Assembly: GCA_023415605.1 (NCBI GenBank)
Contig: JAEZKB010000247.1
Span: 1-9,783 of the forward strand
Origin: Pseudomonadota bacterium
GTDB lineage: Bacteria; Pseudomonadota; Alphaproteobacteria; Rhizobiales; Devosiaceae
Direction: 5' to 3'
DNA length: 9,783 nt
The notes under the pieces were generated by a model. That model worked only from the letters and a program-made list of their open reading frames with translations, made no database searches and was not told the origin of the DNA. Shown here one piece after another: positions 1 to 6,469 of the stretch. The position numbers were made by a program, and so were the translations under genes. The number at the start of each line of letters is the position of its first letter. Positions within the stretch are counted from its first letter, which is position 1.

Positions 1-2
1 GC

Positions 3-1256
3 GGTTTTCAGCTCGGCCGCGAGGCCGCTCACTCGATGAACCGCATAGTCCGGGTCGAAGGCGACCGTGCCGGCTATGCCATCATGCAGGCGATGATCGC
101 GGAAGTGCGCAAGACGCCATCCATCCGTATCGTCGAGGGCCTGACCGTGGTCGACCTGGCGCGCGCCGATGGCCGCATCATCGGTGTCTTCGCCAGGAAA
201 CTCGGCGACCGCTATGGCGAACCCGTGTTCATCCGCGCCCGCGCCACGGTATTGGCAGCGGGTGGACTAGGCGGGCTCTACGCCGTCACCACCAACCCTC
301 CCGGCGTACGGGGACATGCCATGGGCATGGCGGCCCGGGCCGGCGCAGTGATCGGCGACCCCGAATTCGTGCAATTTCACCCCACCGCCATTGCCACCGG
401 TGCCGACCCCGCGCCCCTCGCCACCGAGGCGCTGCGCGGCGAAGGCGCCATCCTCATCAACGATCGCGGCGAGCGGTTCATGCCGGCCATCCACAAGGAC
501 GCCGAGCTCGCTCCGCGCGACATCGTTGCCCGCGCCAATTTCCGTGAGATCAAGGCCGGCCGGAAGGTGTTCCTCGATACCCGCCAGGCGCTTGGATCCC
601 GCATCCTCACCGCCTTTCCGACGGTGGCAAAATACTGCGCCGATGCCGGCATCGACCCGGTCAAGGACCCGATCCCGGTTCAGCCAGCCGCTCACTACCA
701 CATGGGCGGCGTCAAGGTGGACGAGACCGGCCGCGCCTCGCTGCCCGGCCTCTGGGTCTGCGGCGAAGCCAGCTGCACCGGGCTCCATGGTGCCAATCGC
801 CTGGCTTCCAACTCGCTGCTTGAAGCCATCGTCTATGGCGCCCGCATCGCCGCAGATATTTCCGGCCTCGAGCCGGTGCGTAGCAACCTCGCGCCCTTCC
901 CCGGTATCGTCTGGAACCAGGAAGCCGGCGACGCCGCGGAAGAACAACTACGCAACCTTGAGGCCGTGCAGGATTTGCGCCACGTAATGACCGACCTCGT
1001 CGGGGTCGAACGCAACGCCACTGACTTGAAAGAAGCGCTGCGCCGCATCGCCGACCTCGAAATGAACGGGAAGGGCGTCACCCGCGCCTTCCTGAACATG
1101 ACCAGTTCCGCGACACTCGTGGCCGCCGGCGCCCTGCTCCGCGAAGAAAGCCGCGGCGGCCACTATCGGACGGACTTCCCCGAGACCTCGGTCGCGTGGG
1201 AGCGCCACACCGAGATCACGCTCGAGCAGGCACTGGGACTGCGGGCCGGCGCGTGA
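3..1256 (+). CDS. nadB: L-aspartate oxidase NadB, 5'-truncated by window start
   Basis: NadB is an FAD flavoprotein that oxidises L-aspartate to iminoaspartate, the first step of de novo NAD synthesis; NadA then makes quinolinate. The frame is already open at base 3 (GFQLGREAAHS...), so the ATG at 36 is internal. 417 residues are visible of a family usually about 510-540 long; the N-terminal FAD-binding Rossmann part is missing. Family motifs are clear (visible-residue numbering): GREAAHS 5-11, FHPTA 125-129, TEALRGEGA 141-149, APRDIVAR 170-177, AAHYHMGGV 229-237, ANRLASNSLLEA 264-275 and ESRGGHYRTDFP near the end. H126, R172, H231 and R266 match the catalytic or substrate-binding H244, R290, H351 and R386 of E. 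coli NadB. ANRLASNSLLE and the C-terminal helical domain favour NadB over succinate dehydrogenase or fumarate reductase flavoproteins. The next gene downstream is not nadC; nadA or nadC could lie upstream, out of view. Confidence 0.95.
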   Translation, partial: GFQLGREAAHSMNRIVRVEGDRAGYAIMQAMIAEVRKTPSIRIVEGLTVVDLARADGRIIGVFARKLGDRYGEPVFIRARATVLAAGGLGGLYAVTTNPPGVRGHAMGMAARAGAVIGDPEFVQFHPTAIATGADPAPLATEALRGEGAILINDRGERFMPAIHKDAELAPRDIVARANFREIKAGRKVFLDTRQALGSRILTAFPTVAKYCADAGIDPVKDPIPVQPAAHYHMGGVKVDETGRASLPGLWVCGEASCTGLHGANRLASNSLLEAIVYGARIAADISGLEPVRSNLAPFPGIVWNQEAGDAAEEQLRNLEAVQDLRHVMTDLVGVERNATDLKEALRRIADLEMNGKGVTRAFLNMTSSATLVAAGALLREESRGGHYRTDFPETSVAWERHTEITLEQALGLRAGA

Positions 1257-1328
1257 ACCCGAGCGATCATCGTTAACACTCGTTAACCGCTTGCGCCTAG
1301 GCTCGGACGAAATGGAGCCGGACGGCGC
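1257..1328 (+). promoter_or_regulatory. nadB-hydroxylase intergenic gap with paired CGTTAAC motifs
   Basis: This 72-bp gap holds two direct copies of CGTTAAC (1271-1277 and 1281-1287). They give TTAA-N6-TTAAC, one base shorter than the TTAA-N7-TTAA consensus of the alphaproteobacterial cell-cycle regulator CtrA. CCGAGC (1259-1264) and GCTCGG (1301-1306) could pair around them, but the loop is long and no T-run follows, so I do not call a terminator. GGAG at 1314-1317 is the likely ribosome binding site of the next gene, 11 bases before its ATG. A promoter for the hydroxylase probably lies here, but no convincing -35/-10 pair is visible. Confidence 0.25.
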
Positions 1329-2147
1329 ATGGACATCCTCGGCCACATCATCGAATTCTTCGACCTCAGGACCCTGCTCATCCTGGGACTCATCTTTGTG
1401 CCATTGGAGCGCCTGCTGGCGCTTCACGCCGAGCAGAAGACGCTGCGCAAGAGCCTCTCGACCGATCTCGTCTACCTCTTTGCCATCGGTCAGATCAGCC
1501 GGTTCGGGCTACTTGTAGTGCTCTCGGTGCTGATGTTCGGCATCGAACTGGTGATGCCGGCAGCCGTCGGCGAAGCCGTACGCAGCCAGTTCTGGCTGCT
1601 GCAGCTCATCGAGGCGATGCTGCTGGCCGATATCGGCATCTACGTCGCCCACCGGGCTTTCCACGCCGTGCCGTGGTTGTGGCGTTTTCATGCCGTGCAT
1701 CACTCCAGCGAGGAGCTCGACTGGCTCTCGGCGTATCGCGTCCATCCCATCGACCAGGTAGTTACCAAAGCGACGGCGCTGCTACCGGTCTTCGCCTTAG
1801 GCTTTTCCACCGAAGTGGTGGCTATCCTCTTCATCATCCAGCAGGTGCATGCCGTGCTGGTGCACGCCAATACCCGCCTCGACTTCGGCCCGTTCAAGTG
1901 GCTGCTGGTGAGCCCCCAGTTCCACCATTGGCACCATGCCAACGAAAAGCACGCCTACGACAAGAATTTCGCCGCCCAGTTCCCCTTCCTCGACTGGCTC
2001 GGCGGCACCATGCTGATGCCCGGCAAGGCTTATCCTCGTCACTACGGCGTCGACGACGGCACCTCCGCCACCGATCCGGTGAAGCAACTCGTCGATCCGT
2101 TCAAACCGGCCCCAAAGCGAGACCCGGAGCGTCAGCCGGCAGAGTGA
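1329..2147 (+). CDS. fatty acid hydroxylase / sterol desaturase family membrane protein
   Basis: A 272-residue integral membrane protein of the fatty acid hydroxylase superfamily (PF04116 type), non-haem di-iron enzymes that hydroxylate or desaturate lipid C-H bonds using O2. The histidine clusters that bind the two irons are all present: HRAFH at 108-112 (HX3H), HAVHH at 121-125 (HX2HH) and HHWHH at 199-203 (HX2HH), with supporting H139, H179 and H208. Hydrophobic segments at about 15-32, 53-75, 88-106 and 146-172 would place the histidines on the cytoplasmic face. The tail from about 250 is polar and proline-rich. The start is the ATG at 1329, with GGAG at 1314-1317; an out-of-frame ATG at 1312 overlaps that site. 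Bacterial members act on varied lipids (fatty acids, carotenoids, sterol-like molecules) and nothing nearby fixes the substrate. Family assignment is firm; the reaction is not. Confidence 0.9.
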   Translation: MDILGHIIEFFDLRTLLILGLIFVPLERLLALHAEQKTLRKSLSTDLVYLFAIGQISRFGLLVVLSVLMFGIELVMPAAVGEAVRSQFWLLQLIEAMLLADIGIYVAHRAFHAVPWLWRFHAVHHSSEELDWLSAYRVHPIDQVVTKATALLPVFALGFSTEVVAILFIIQQVHAVLVHANTRLDFGPFKWLLVSPQFHHWHHANEKHAYDKNFAAQFPFLDWLGGTMLMPGKAYPRHYGVDDGTSATDPVKQLVDPFKPAPKRDPERQPAE

Positions 2148-2212
2148 GGCGGAGCTGGGTTCACGTTTATACGTATTCCTGTTTTGTTCTTACTCAGATA
2201 GTGTGGCTTGGC

Positions 2213-2241
2213 TTGCTATACGCAAAACCCCTAACTATCAT
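2213..2241 (+). promoter_or_regulatory. predicted sigma70-type promoter of parDE
   Basis: TTGCTA (2213-2218) and TATCAT (2236-2241) sit 17 bases apart and match 4/6 and 5/6 of the TTGACA/TATAAT consensus. They lie in the AT-rich stretch between the hydroxylase stop (2147) and parD (2272), just upstream of the parD ribosome binding site. The -10 hexamer is also the left arm of the palindrome at 2236-2250, as expected for an autorepressed toxin-antitoxin promoter. The call is by eye from sequence only. Confidence 0.5.
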
Positions 2242-2250
2242 TTTATGATA
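2236..2250. promoter_or_regulatory. perfect palindrome TATCAT-TTT-ATGATA, candidate ParD operator
   Basis: Two 6-bp arms (2236-2241 and 2245-2250) are exact inverted repeats around a 3-base TTT spacer. The left arm is the predicted -10 box. Ribbon-helix-helix antitoxins such as ParD bind short inverted repeats over their own promoter, and ParE commonly acts as co-repressor, so this is the natural candidate for the binding site. The palindrome is seen directly; its role is inferred. Confidence 0.5.
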
Positions 2251-2260
2251 CTCGGCGAGT

Positions 2261-2264
2261 AGGA
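2261..2264 (+). promoter_or_regulatory. parD ribosome binding site, decides the start
   Basis: AGGA is one base from the ATG at 2266 but seven bases from the ATG at 2272. Normal spacing therefore favours 2272 as the true parD start. Confidence 0.55.
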
Positions 2265-2271
2265 TATGGCC

Positions 2272-2535
2272 ATGCCGTCTAGCTATACCATCGGCGAACA
2301 CTACGAGGCTCTGATCAAGCGGCTCGTCGAGAGCGGCCGCTATGCCAGCGCCAGCGAGGTGCTTCGTGACGGCATGCGCCTACTCGAAGAAAAAGAACAG
2401 CTTCGCGAAATAAAACTCCGTGATATACAGACTTTGATCCAGGAAGGGATCGATAGTGGGGACGCGGCGGCGTTGGACATGGAAGACATCATCGCTGAGG
2501 CAAAGCGCCGCAAAGCGAAGAAAGATGCCGCGTAG
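2272..2535 (+). CDS. parD: ParD-family antitoxin (ribbon-helix-helix)
   Basis: An 87-residue type II antitoxin. ParD dimers bind operator DNA through an N-terminal ribbon-helix-helix fold and neutralise ParE with a flexible C-terminal region. The short beta strand (SYTIG, 4-8), then HYEALIKRLVESGRY and SASEVLRDGMRLLEEKE (26-42) are the ParD/CopG hallmark. The highly charged C-terminal half (about 43-87), with EGIDSG and a lysine-rich tail, is the expected toxin-binding part. The ATG at 2272 is preferred to 2266 because of AGGA spacing. The gene overlaps parE by 11 bp, so the pair is co-transcribed and probably translationally coupled. It lies in DNA visibly more AT-rich than its neighbours, consistent with acquisition by transfer. 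The exact ParD subfamily cannot be set from sequence reading alone. Confidence 0.9.
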   Translation: MPSSYTIGEHYEALIKRLVESGRYASASEVLRDGMRLLEEKEQLREIKLRDIQTLIQEGIDSGDAAALDMEDIIAEAKRRKAKKDAA

Positions 2536-2830
2536 GCTTCGCCACACCGAACGGGCAAGAAAAGACCTCATTGATATTTGGAACTACTACGACGAGGTCG
2601 GTGCGCCTGCCGCTGGTGAGAAACTGCTACGCAAGATTGCGCGTACGCTGGAGACTCTGTCCGCCCTGCCCGAGAGCGCTCCACTGCGCCGCGAGTTGAG
2701 GCCGGACATGCGCAGCTTCCACGTCGATAGATACATCCTCTACTTTGACTACACGGAAAGCGACTTGCGGCTCATCCGCGTCGTTCACGGAGCGCGCGAC
2801 ATTACGCCCGACCTCTTCGACGACGTCTAA
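2525..2830 (+). CDS. parE: ParE/RelE-superfamily toxin
   Basis: A 101-residue toxin, the usual ParE length. ParE toxins characterised so far poison DNA gyrase, unlike the mRNA-cleaving RelE branch of the same fold. Visible family features: an N-terminal strand (RRLRHTERARKDL, 3-15), the WNYYDEVG helix (19-26), a helical hairpin rich in L, R and K (about 28-48), LRPDMRSFHVDRYILYF (58-74), and the C-terminal IRVVHGARDI (84-93), the classic ParE ending. The chosen ATG (2525) overlaps the end of parD by 11 bp; an upstream in-frame ATG at 2456 would add 23 arginine-rich residues that are only parD read in another frame. The stop lies 2 bp from the stop of the convergent cytochrome gene. Gyrase as target is inferred from the family. 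Confidence 0.9.
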   Translation: MPRRLRHTERARKDLIDIWNYYDEVGAPAAGEKLLRKIARTLETLSALPESAPLRRELRPDMRSFHVDRYILYFDYTESDLRLIRVVHGARDITPDLFDDV

Positions 2831-2832
2831 AC

Positions 2833-3717
2833 CTACTCCACCCCCGTCAGATACGCCGCTACCGCCGCGCGGTCCTCAGCCGTCCACTGTGAGGTGCCCT
2901 CCTTGATCACCTCACCCATCGGGCCGCCAAGGACGTCGAAGGTGGGGGTGAAGCCGTCGGAAAGGGTCTGCGCCAGCGTTGCCGCATCGTAGCCGTCTTC
3001 GGCCAGTGCCGCCGCGAGCAGGGACGGCGCCCGGCCTCCCGGGCCGCCGGACGGATTACCGGCGAGCTCCTGCCCCGCATCGATGCCGCCAAGCGCGTTG
3101 CGCGGGCTGTGGCAGGTGACGCAGTGGCCGGGGCCGAAGGCGAGGTAACGGCCACGGTTCCACTGCTCTGACTTGCTGGTGTCCGCGACGTAGCGTCCCG
3201 GCTTGAAGAACAGGTTTTTCCACCCCGCCAGCGCCACCCGGATGTTGAACGGGAAAGCGACCTCGTGCGGCTTCGACGGTGTCGCGTCGGCCGGGATCTC
3301 CTTGAGCGCGGCATAGAGGTCCGCGATCTCCTGGTCGCTCATGAGCGTATAGGACTCGTAGGGGAAGGCCGGGTAGAGGTGCCCCTGCGGCCCCTCGCCG
3401 TCGCTCATCGCCTTGGAAAATTGCGCCAGTGTCCAGTTGCCTATCCCCGCCTCCGGGTGCGGGGTGATGTTGGGGGCGTAGAACGTGCCGAACGGCGTTG
3501 GTAGTGCAGGTCCGCCAGCCAGCAAGGCGCGGCCTTCAGCGGCGTCGGTATGGCAGGCGACGCAGCCGCCGAGCCGGATCAGATAGGCGCCTCTAGCCGC
3601 ATCGCCCACCAGCGTTACGTCGCGTGGCGCGCCTTCGACCGGCCGCAGCATCCAGATGGCAAGCCCCACGCCGGCCACCACGACAACCGCAACAAACCCC
3701 AGCAGCCAACGCCGCAT
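2833..3717 (-). CDS. membrane-anchored diheme cytochrome c
   Basis: A 294-residue c-type cytochrome. Residues 4-23 (LLGFVAVVVVAGVGLAIWML region) form one hydrophobic segment after MRR, an uncleaved anchor or signal peptide that puts the rest in the periplasm. Two haem-binding sites are present: CVACH at 52-56 and CVTCH at 199-203, with M126 (YTLMS) and M267 (GGPMGE) as likely distal ligands. The PNITPHPEAGIGNWT block (82-96) and HLYPAFPYESYT (113-124) are typical of cytochrome subunits of periplasmic alcohol, gluconate or sorbitol dehydrogenases, but those usually carry three haems and this has two. The start is the ATG at 3717; the frame stays open further upstream only as antisense of the ABC gene. 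No dehydrogenase partner is adjacent, so the electron donor is unknown. It is divergent from the exporter operon and convergent with parE. Confidence 0.88.
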   Translation of the reverse strand: MRRWLLGFVAVVVVAGVGLAIWMLRPVEGAPRDVTLVGDAARGAYLIRLGGCVACHTDAAEGRALLAGGPALPTPFGTFYAPNITPHPEAGIGNWTLAQFSKAMSDGEGPQGHLYPAFPYESYTLMSDQEIADLYAALKEIPADATPSKPHEVAFPFNIRVALAGWKNLFFKPGRYVADTSKSEQWNRGRYLAFGPGHCVTCHSPRNALGGIDAGQELAGNPSGGPGGRAPSLLAAALAEDGYDAATLAQTLSDGFTPTFDVLGGPMGEVIKEGTSQWTAEDRAAVAAYLTGVE

Positions 3718-3828
3718 ATCCGCCCCCGAACCTCGTAAGTACCGAGCAAGCCAGAGCCTTTTGTGCCGCGCAACTGACGAAGCCGTGAGCGCCGAGAATC
3801 GGCTAGGCTGCCGCCGAGGGACCAAATC
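3718..3828. promoter_or_regulatory. divergent control region, cytochrome c / ABC exporter
   Basis: These 111 bp separate the two divergent starts and must hold both promoters. A small inverted repeat, GCCGA-GAA-TCGGC, spans 3791-3803, about 25 bp before the exporter ATG. GAGGGA at 3816-3821 is a good ribosome binding site, seven bases from that ATG. I see no convincing -35/-10 pairs on either strand. Confidence 0.35.
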
Positions 3829-4830
3829 ATGACCAATCTGATCGAGGCGAGAACCGTTTCCAAGCGGTTCCGGCAGCATAAGCGCTTCCCTGGATTCCTG
3901 GGCGCGCTGAAGACGCTGGTCACCGCCGAATACACCGAAGTGACGGCGGTCGAGGACGTGAGTTTCAGCATCGGGGCAGGCGAGTCGGTGGGCTATCTCG
4001 GCCCCAACGGCGCCGGCAAATCCACCATGATCAAGATGATGACCGGCATCCTCGTGCCGACCTCGGGCGAGGTCACAGTGCTGGGCCGGACGCCGCACGA
4101 AAAACGCGGCGAGATCGCCCGCCAGATCGGCGTCGTCTTCGGCCAGCGCAGCCAACTCTGGTGGGACCTGCCGCTGGCGGACTCCTTCGACCTGCACCGC
4201 CGCATCTACGACATCCCCGAAGCGCGTTATCGCGACAATCTCGCCCGCTTTACCGAACTGCTCGAGCTTGGCACCTTCCTCGATCGTGCCGTGCGGCAGC
4301 TCTCGCTCGGCCAGCGCATGCGCGCCGAGATGGTGATGGCGCTGCTGCATGACCCCAAGGTACTGTTCCTCGACGAGCCCACCATCGGGCTCGACGTGGT
4401 GGCCAAGGATGCGGTGCGGAAATTCCTCGCCGAAGTGAACCGCGAGCGTGGTGTCACCATCATCCTGACGACGCACGACCTGCAGGATATCGAGACCATC
4501 TGCCCCAGGCTGATCATGGTGGACCATGCCAGGCTGATCTTCGACGGCGAACTCAAGCGCCTGCGCTCGGCACTCGGATCGAGCCGCCGGCTGACGCTGG
4601 AATTCGGCGCCGATCCCGGTCCGCTGCCGCTCGCCACCGCGACACTCACCGCCGACGAGGGCCTGCGCAAGCACTACCGTATCGAGCGCGAGGACGTGTC
4701 GCTGGTCGATGTGCTGGGCGAGGTCGGCAATGGCCGTAATCTCACCGACGTGGCGCTCGAAGAGCCGAATATCGAGGAGGTGATCCGCACCTTCTATCAG
4801 CGCCGCAACGCCGCCTTGGCCACGACATGA
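3829..4830 (+). CDS. ABC-2 type exporter ATPase (COG4586-like)
   Basis: A 333-residue ATP-binding subunit that powers the two permeases encoded next. All nucleotide-binding motifs are intact: Walker A GPNGAGKST (58-66), Q-loop Q106, signature LSLGQ (158-162), Walker B VLFLDE (178-183), D-loop IGLD (186-189) and switch H216. An N-terminal extension before the usual beta strand (about 12-38, RFRQHKRFPGFLGALKTL region) and the C-terminal tail after about 245 are typical of the COG4586 branch, distinct from simple antibiotic-resistance ATPases. GAGGGA at 3816-3821 supports the ATG at 3829. Its stop overlaps the next start (ATGA, 4827-4830), so translation is coupled. From memory, a homologous three-gene set in Synechocystis was tied to viologen resistance; the substrate here is unknown. 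Confidence 0.92.
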   Translation: MTNLIEARTVSKRFRQHKRFPGFLGALKTLVTAEYTEVTAVEDVSFSIGAGESVGYLGPNGAGKSTMIKMMTGILVPTSGEVTVLGRTPHEKRGEIARQIGVVFGQRSQLWWDLPLADSFDLHRRIYDIPEARYRDNLARFTELLELGTFLDRAVRQLSLGQRMRAEMVMALLHDPKVLFLDEPTIGLDVVAKDAVRKFLAEVNRERGVTIILTTHDLQDIETICPRLIMVDHARLIFDGELKRLRSALGSSRRLTLEFGADPGPLPLATATLTADEGLRKHYRIEREDVSLVDVLGEVGNGRNLTDVALEEPNIEEVIRTFYQRRNAALATT

Positions 4831-5627
4831 ACGTCTATCTCGCCTTTGCCCGCAGCACGGTGTTGACCCAACTCGCCTACCGCAACGAGGTCTGGGCGAA
4901 CATGTTCGGCAAGCTGGTGCAGGTCTTCGCGCGTGTCGCCATCTGGCTGGCCATCTATGCCACCGCCAGTGCCGAGAGCATTGGCGATGTGACGCTCATC
5001 CAGATGGTGACCTATGCGCTGCTCGGCGGCGTCATCACCGGCGCCATCCGCTATGAAGCGATCATCAGCCAGATCGGCAACGCGCTCAAGACCGGCGACG
5101 TCGCTGTCTGGTTACTGAAGCCTGTGAGCTTCCCGCTCTATGTCATCGCCAGCGAACTCGGCCGCGCCGCCTATCGGCTCGTCGTCCTCGTCGTGCCGAC
5201 CGTCATCGTCGTCGCGCTCGTCTACGGCATGCTTCCGCCGGCGAGCCTCTTCGACGGCGTGATGTTCGTCGCCTATGTACTGCTCGGTTACGCCATCGTC
5301 TGCCTGCTCTCGGCGCTGTTCGGGCTGGTGTCGTTCTGGCTGCTGACTTCATTTTCGCTCGAGTGGCTGATGCAGGCCTTCCTCAACCTGCTCTCGGGCA
5401 GCCTCATCCCGTTCTGGTTCTTCCCCGAACCTTTCGGCACCATCGGCGCCCACCTGCCCTTCGCCTGGATCGTCTACTATCCGGCGGCGATCTGGCTGGG
5501 GCGCCTGCCGCCGCTGGAGTGCCTCATTTATTTCGGCATCGGTCTCGGCTGGGCTGCGCTGCTCGCCATGGCGGTGGCCTGGCTCTGGCGCCGGGCGTCC
5601 ACCCGCGTCATCGTGCAGGGAGGCTGA
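4827..5627 (+). CDS. ABC-2 exporter permease 1 (COG4587-like)
   Basis: A 266-residue polytopic membrane protein, first permease of the exporter. About six hydrophobic segments are visible: roughly 30-47, 60-76, 116-136, 145-174, 184-222 (possibly two) and 233-254. Family-like stretches include the amphipathic N-terminus (AYRNEVWANMF), LKTGDVAVWLLKPVSFPLY (87-105), GSLIPFWFFPEPF (191-203) and PFAWIVYYPAAIWLG (211-225). The ATG lies inside the ATGA overlap with the ATPase and has no good ribosome binding site of its own, so it probably depends on translational coupling. It should form a heterodimeric channel with permease 2. The family has no reliable link between sequence and cargo. Confidence 0.9.
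   Translation: MNVYLAFARSTVLTQLAYRNEVWANMFGKLVQVFARVAIWLAIYATASAESIGDVTLIQMVTYALLGGVITGAIRYEAIISQIGNALKTGDVAVWLLKPVSFPLYVIASELGRAAYRLVVLVVPTVIVVALVYGMLPPASLFDGVMFVAYVLLGYAIVCLLSALFGLVSFWLLTSFSLEWLMQAFLNLLSGSLIPFWFFPEPFGTIGAHLPFAWIVYYPAAIWLGRLPPLECLIYFGIGLGWAALLAMAVAWLWRRASTRVIVQGG
5617..5623 (+). promoter_or_regulatory. permease 2 ribosome binding site, decides the start
   Basis: AGGGAGG inside the last codons of permease 1 lies six bases before the ATG at 5630. It supports that start over the in-frame start at 5363, which lies deep within permease 1 and reads as proline- and arginine-rich out-of-frame sequence. Confidence 0.75.
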
Positions 5628-5629
5628 CC

Positions 5630-6457
5630 ATGGCCGAGGCCTCACCCCGCGCCGACTGGCTGCGCCAGCTGCGATTGATCCCTGTGCTGATGCTCATGAA
5701 CATCCGCGGCCAGATGGAGTATCGCGGCGCCTTCTGGATCGACCGCGTCGCCCAGATCATCACCTACGGATCGTCCTTCGCGGTGCTGTGGATTCTCGTT
5801 GCCCGCTTTGACACGCTGGCAGGGTGGAACTGGGCCGACCTGGCCCTGCTCTATTCCTTCCACATGCTGGGCTACTCCATCGGCGCCTCGATGAGCTTTA
5901 CCCAGATGCGCGACCTCGAAGAGCACATCCGTGTCGGCACGCTGGACGTCATGCTGATCCGGCCGATGAACCCTTGGCTCTACCTCATCTTCTCGCGCTT
6001 CAATGCCGGCTATGCCAGCCACGTCATCCTGGGCGTGACGCTGATGGTCTGGGCGCTGCTCAACGTCGATATCGTCTGGTCCTTCGGCACCGTGCTCTAC
6101 TTCGTCGCGAGCCTCCTCAGCGCCGCACTGGTCACTGGCGCGATCATGACCATGATCGGCGCCACGGCGCTGGTCTGGACCCGCTCCAACCACCTCTATT
6201 CGCTTTATTTCGGCTTCTGGGAGCTGTCGCGCTACCCGCTCAACATCTTCCCCGCCGCCATCCAGGGCGTGATGCTGACGATCATCCCGCTTGGCTTCAT
6301 GGCCGCCGTGCCGACTGCCGTGTTGCTCGGCAAACCCGTTCCCCTGCTGGGCAACTGGGCCGCCCCGGCAGCGCTACTTGCCGGACCGGTGCTCGCCGGC
6401 CTCGCGGCCCTGTTCTGGCGCCATGGGATCAACAAGTATCAGGGTGCTGGCGGCTAG
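5630..6457 (+). CDS. ABC-2 exporter permease 2 (COG3694-like)
   Basis: A 275-residue membrane protein, second permease of the exporter, starting 2 bp after permease 1 stops. Hydrophobic segments lie at about 44-59, 70-88, 117-142, 148-184, 208-236 and 244-264. Characteristic stretches are the N-terminal NIRGQMEYRGAFWIDR, LEEHIRVGTLDVMLIRPMNP (97-115), RYPLNIFPAAIQ (201-212), IIPLGFMAAVPTAVLLG (218-234) and the terminal WRHGINKYQGAGG. The GTLD-LIRP motif and the PLGF-P-LLG block are what I associate with COG3694. The last codons form the left arm of a perfect hairpin that contains the stop, and the gene overlaps the end of the convergent kinase by 4 bp. Confidence 0.9.
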   Translation: MAEASPRADWLRQLRLIPVLMLMNIRGQMEYRGAFWIDRVAQIITYGSSFAVLWILVARFDTLAGWNWADLALLYSFHMLGYSIGASMSFTQMRDLEEHIRVGTLDVMLIRPMNPWLYLIFSRFNAGYASHVILGVTLMVWALLNVDIVWSFGTVLYFVASLLSAALVTGAIMTMIGATALVWTRSNHLYSLYFGFWELSRYPLNIFPAAIQGVMLTIIPLGFMAAVPTAVLLGKPVPLLGNWAAPAALLAGPVLAGLAALFWRHGINKYQGAGG

Positions 6458-6469
6458 CCCGCCAGCACC
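6443..6469. terminator. perfect 11-bp hairpin spanning two convergent stop codons, candidate bidirectional terminator
   Basis: GGTGCTGGCGG (6443-6453) and CCGCCAGCACC (6459-6469) are exact inverted repeats around a 5-base loop, CTAGC. The palindromic CTAG (6454-6457) supplies TAG to permease 2 on the + strand and TAG to the kinase on the - strand. The stem is GC-rich, but no T-run follows on either strand, so it is not a canonical intrinsic terminator. It may still end transcription or block exonucleases from both sides. The structure is seen directly; the function is inferred. Confidence 0.55.

Noticed and set aside
1312..1518. Small ORF starting at the ATG at 1312 upstream of the hydroxylase
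   Set aside because: It overlaps the hydroxylase out of frame, is rich in serine, and its ATG falls in the ribosome binding site of the real gene.
2169..2176. ATACGTAT palindrome upstream of parD
   Set aside because: Only 8 bp in AT-rich DNA and outside the predicted promoter; the TATCAT palindrome is the better operator candidate.
2456..2524. 23-residue N-terminal extension of ParE from an upstream ATG
   Set aside because: It is parD coding sequence read in another frame. ParE homologues start near the strand beginning at MPRRL.
3718..4674. Open minus-strand frame continuing upstream of the cytochrome gene for over 300 codons (nominal start at 4674)
   Set aside because: It is antisense to the ABC ATPase, has low-complexity H/R/G/D/E-rich sequence, and the true cytochrome starts at MRRW with a membrane anchor. 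Long shadow frames are normal in GC-rich DNA.
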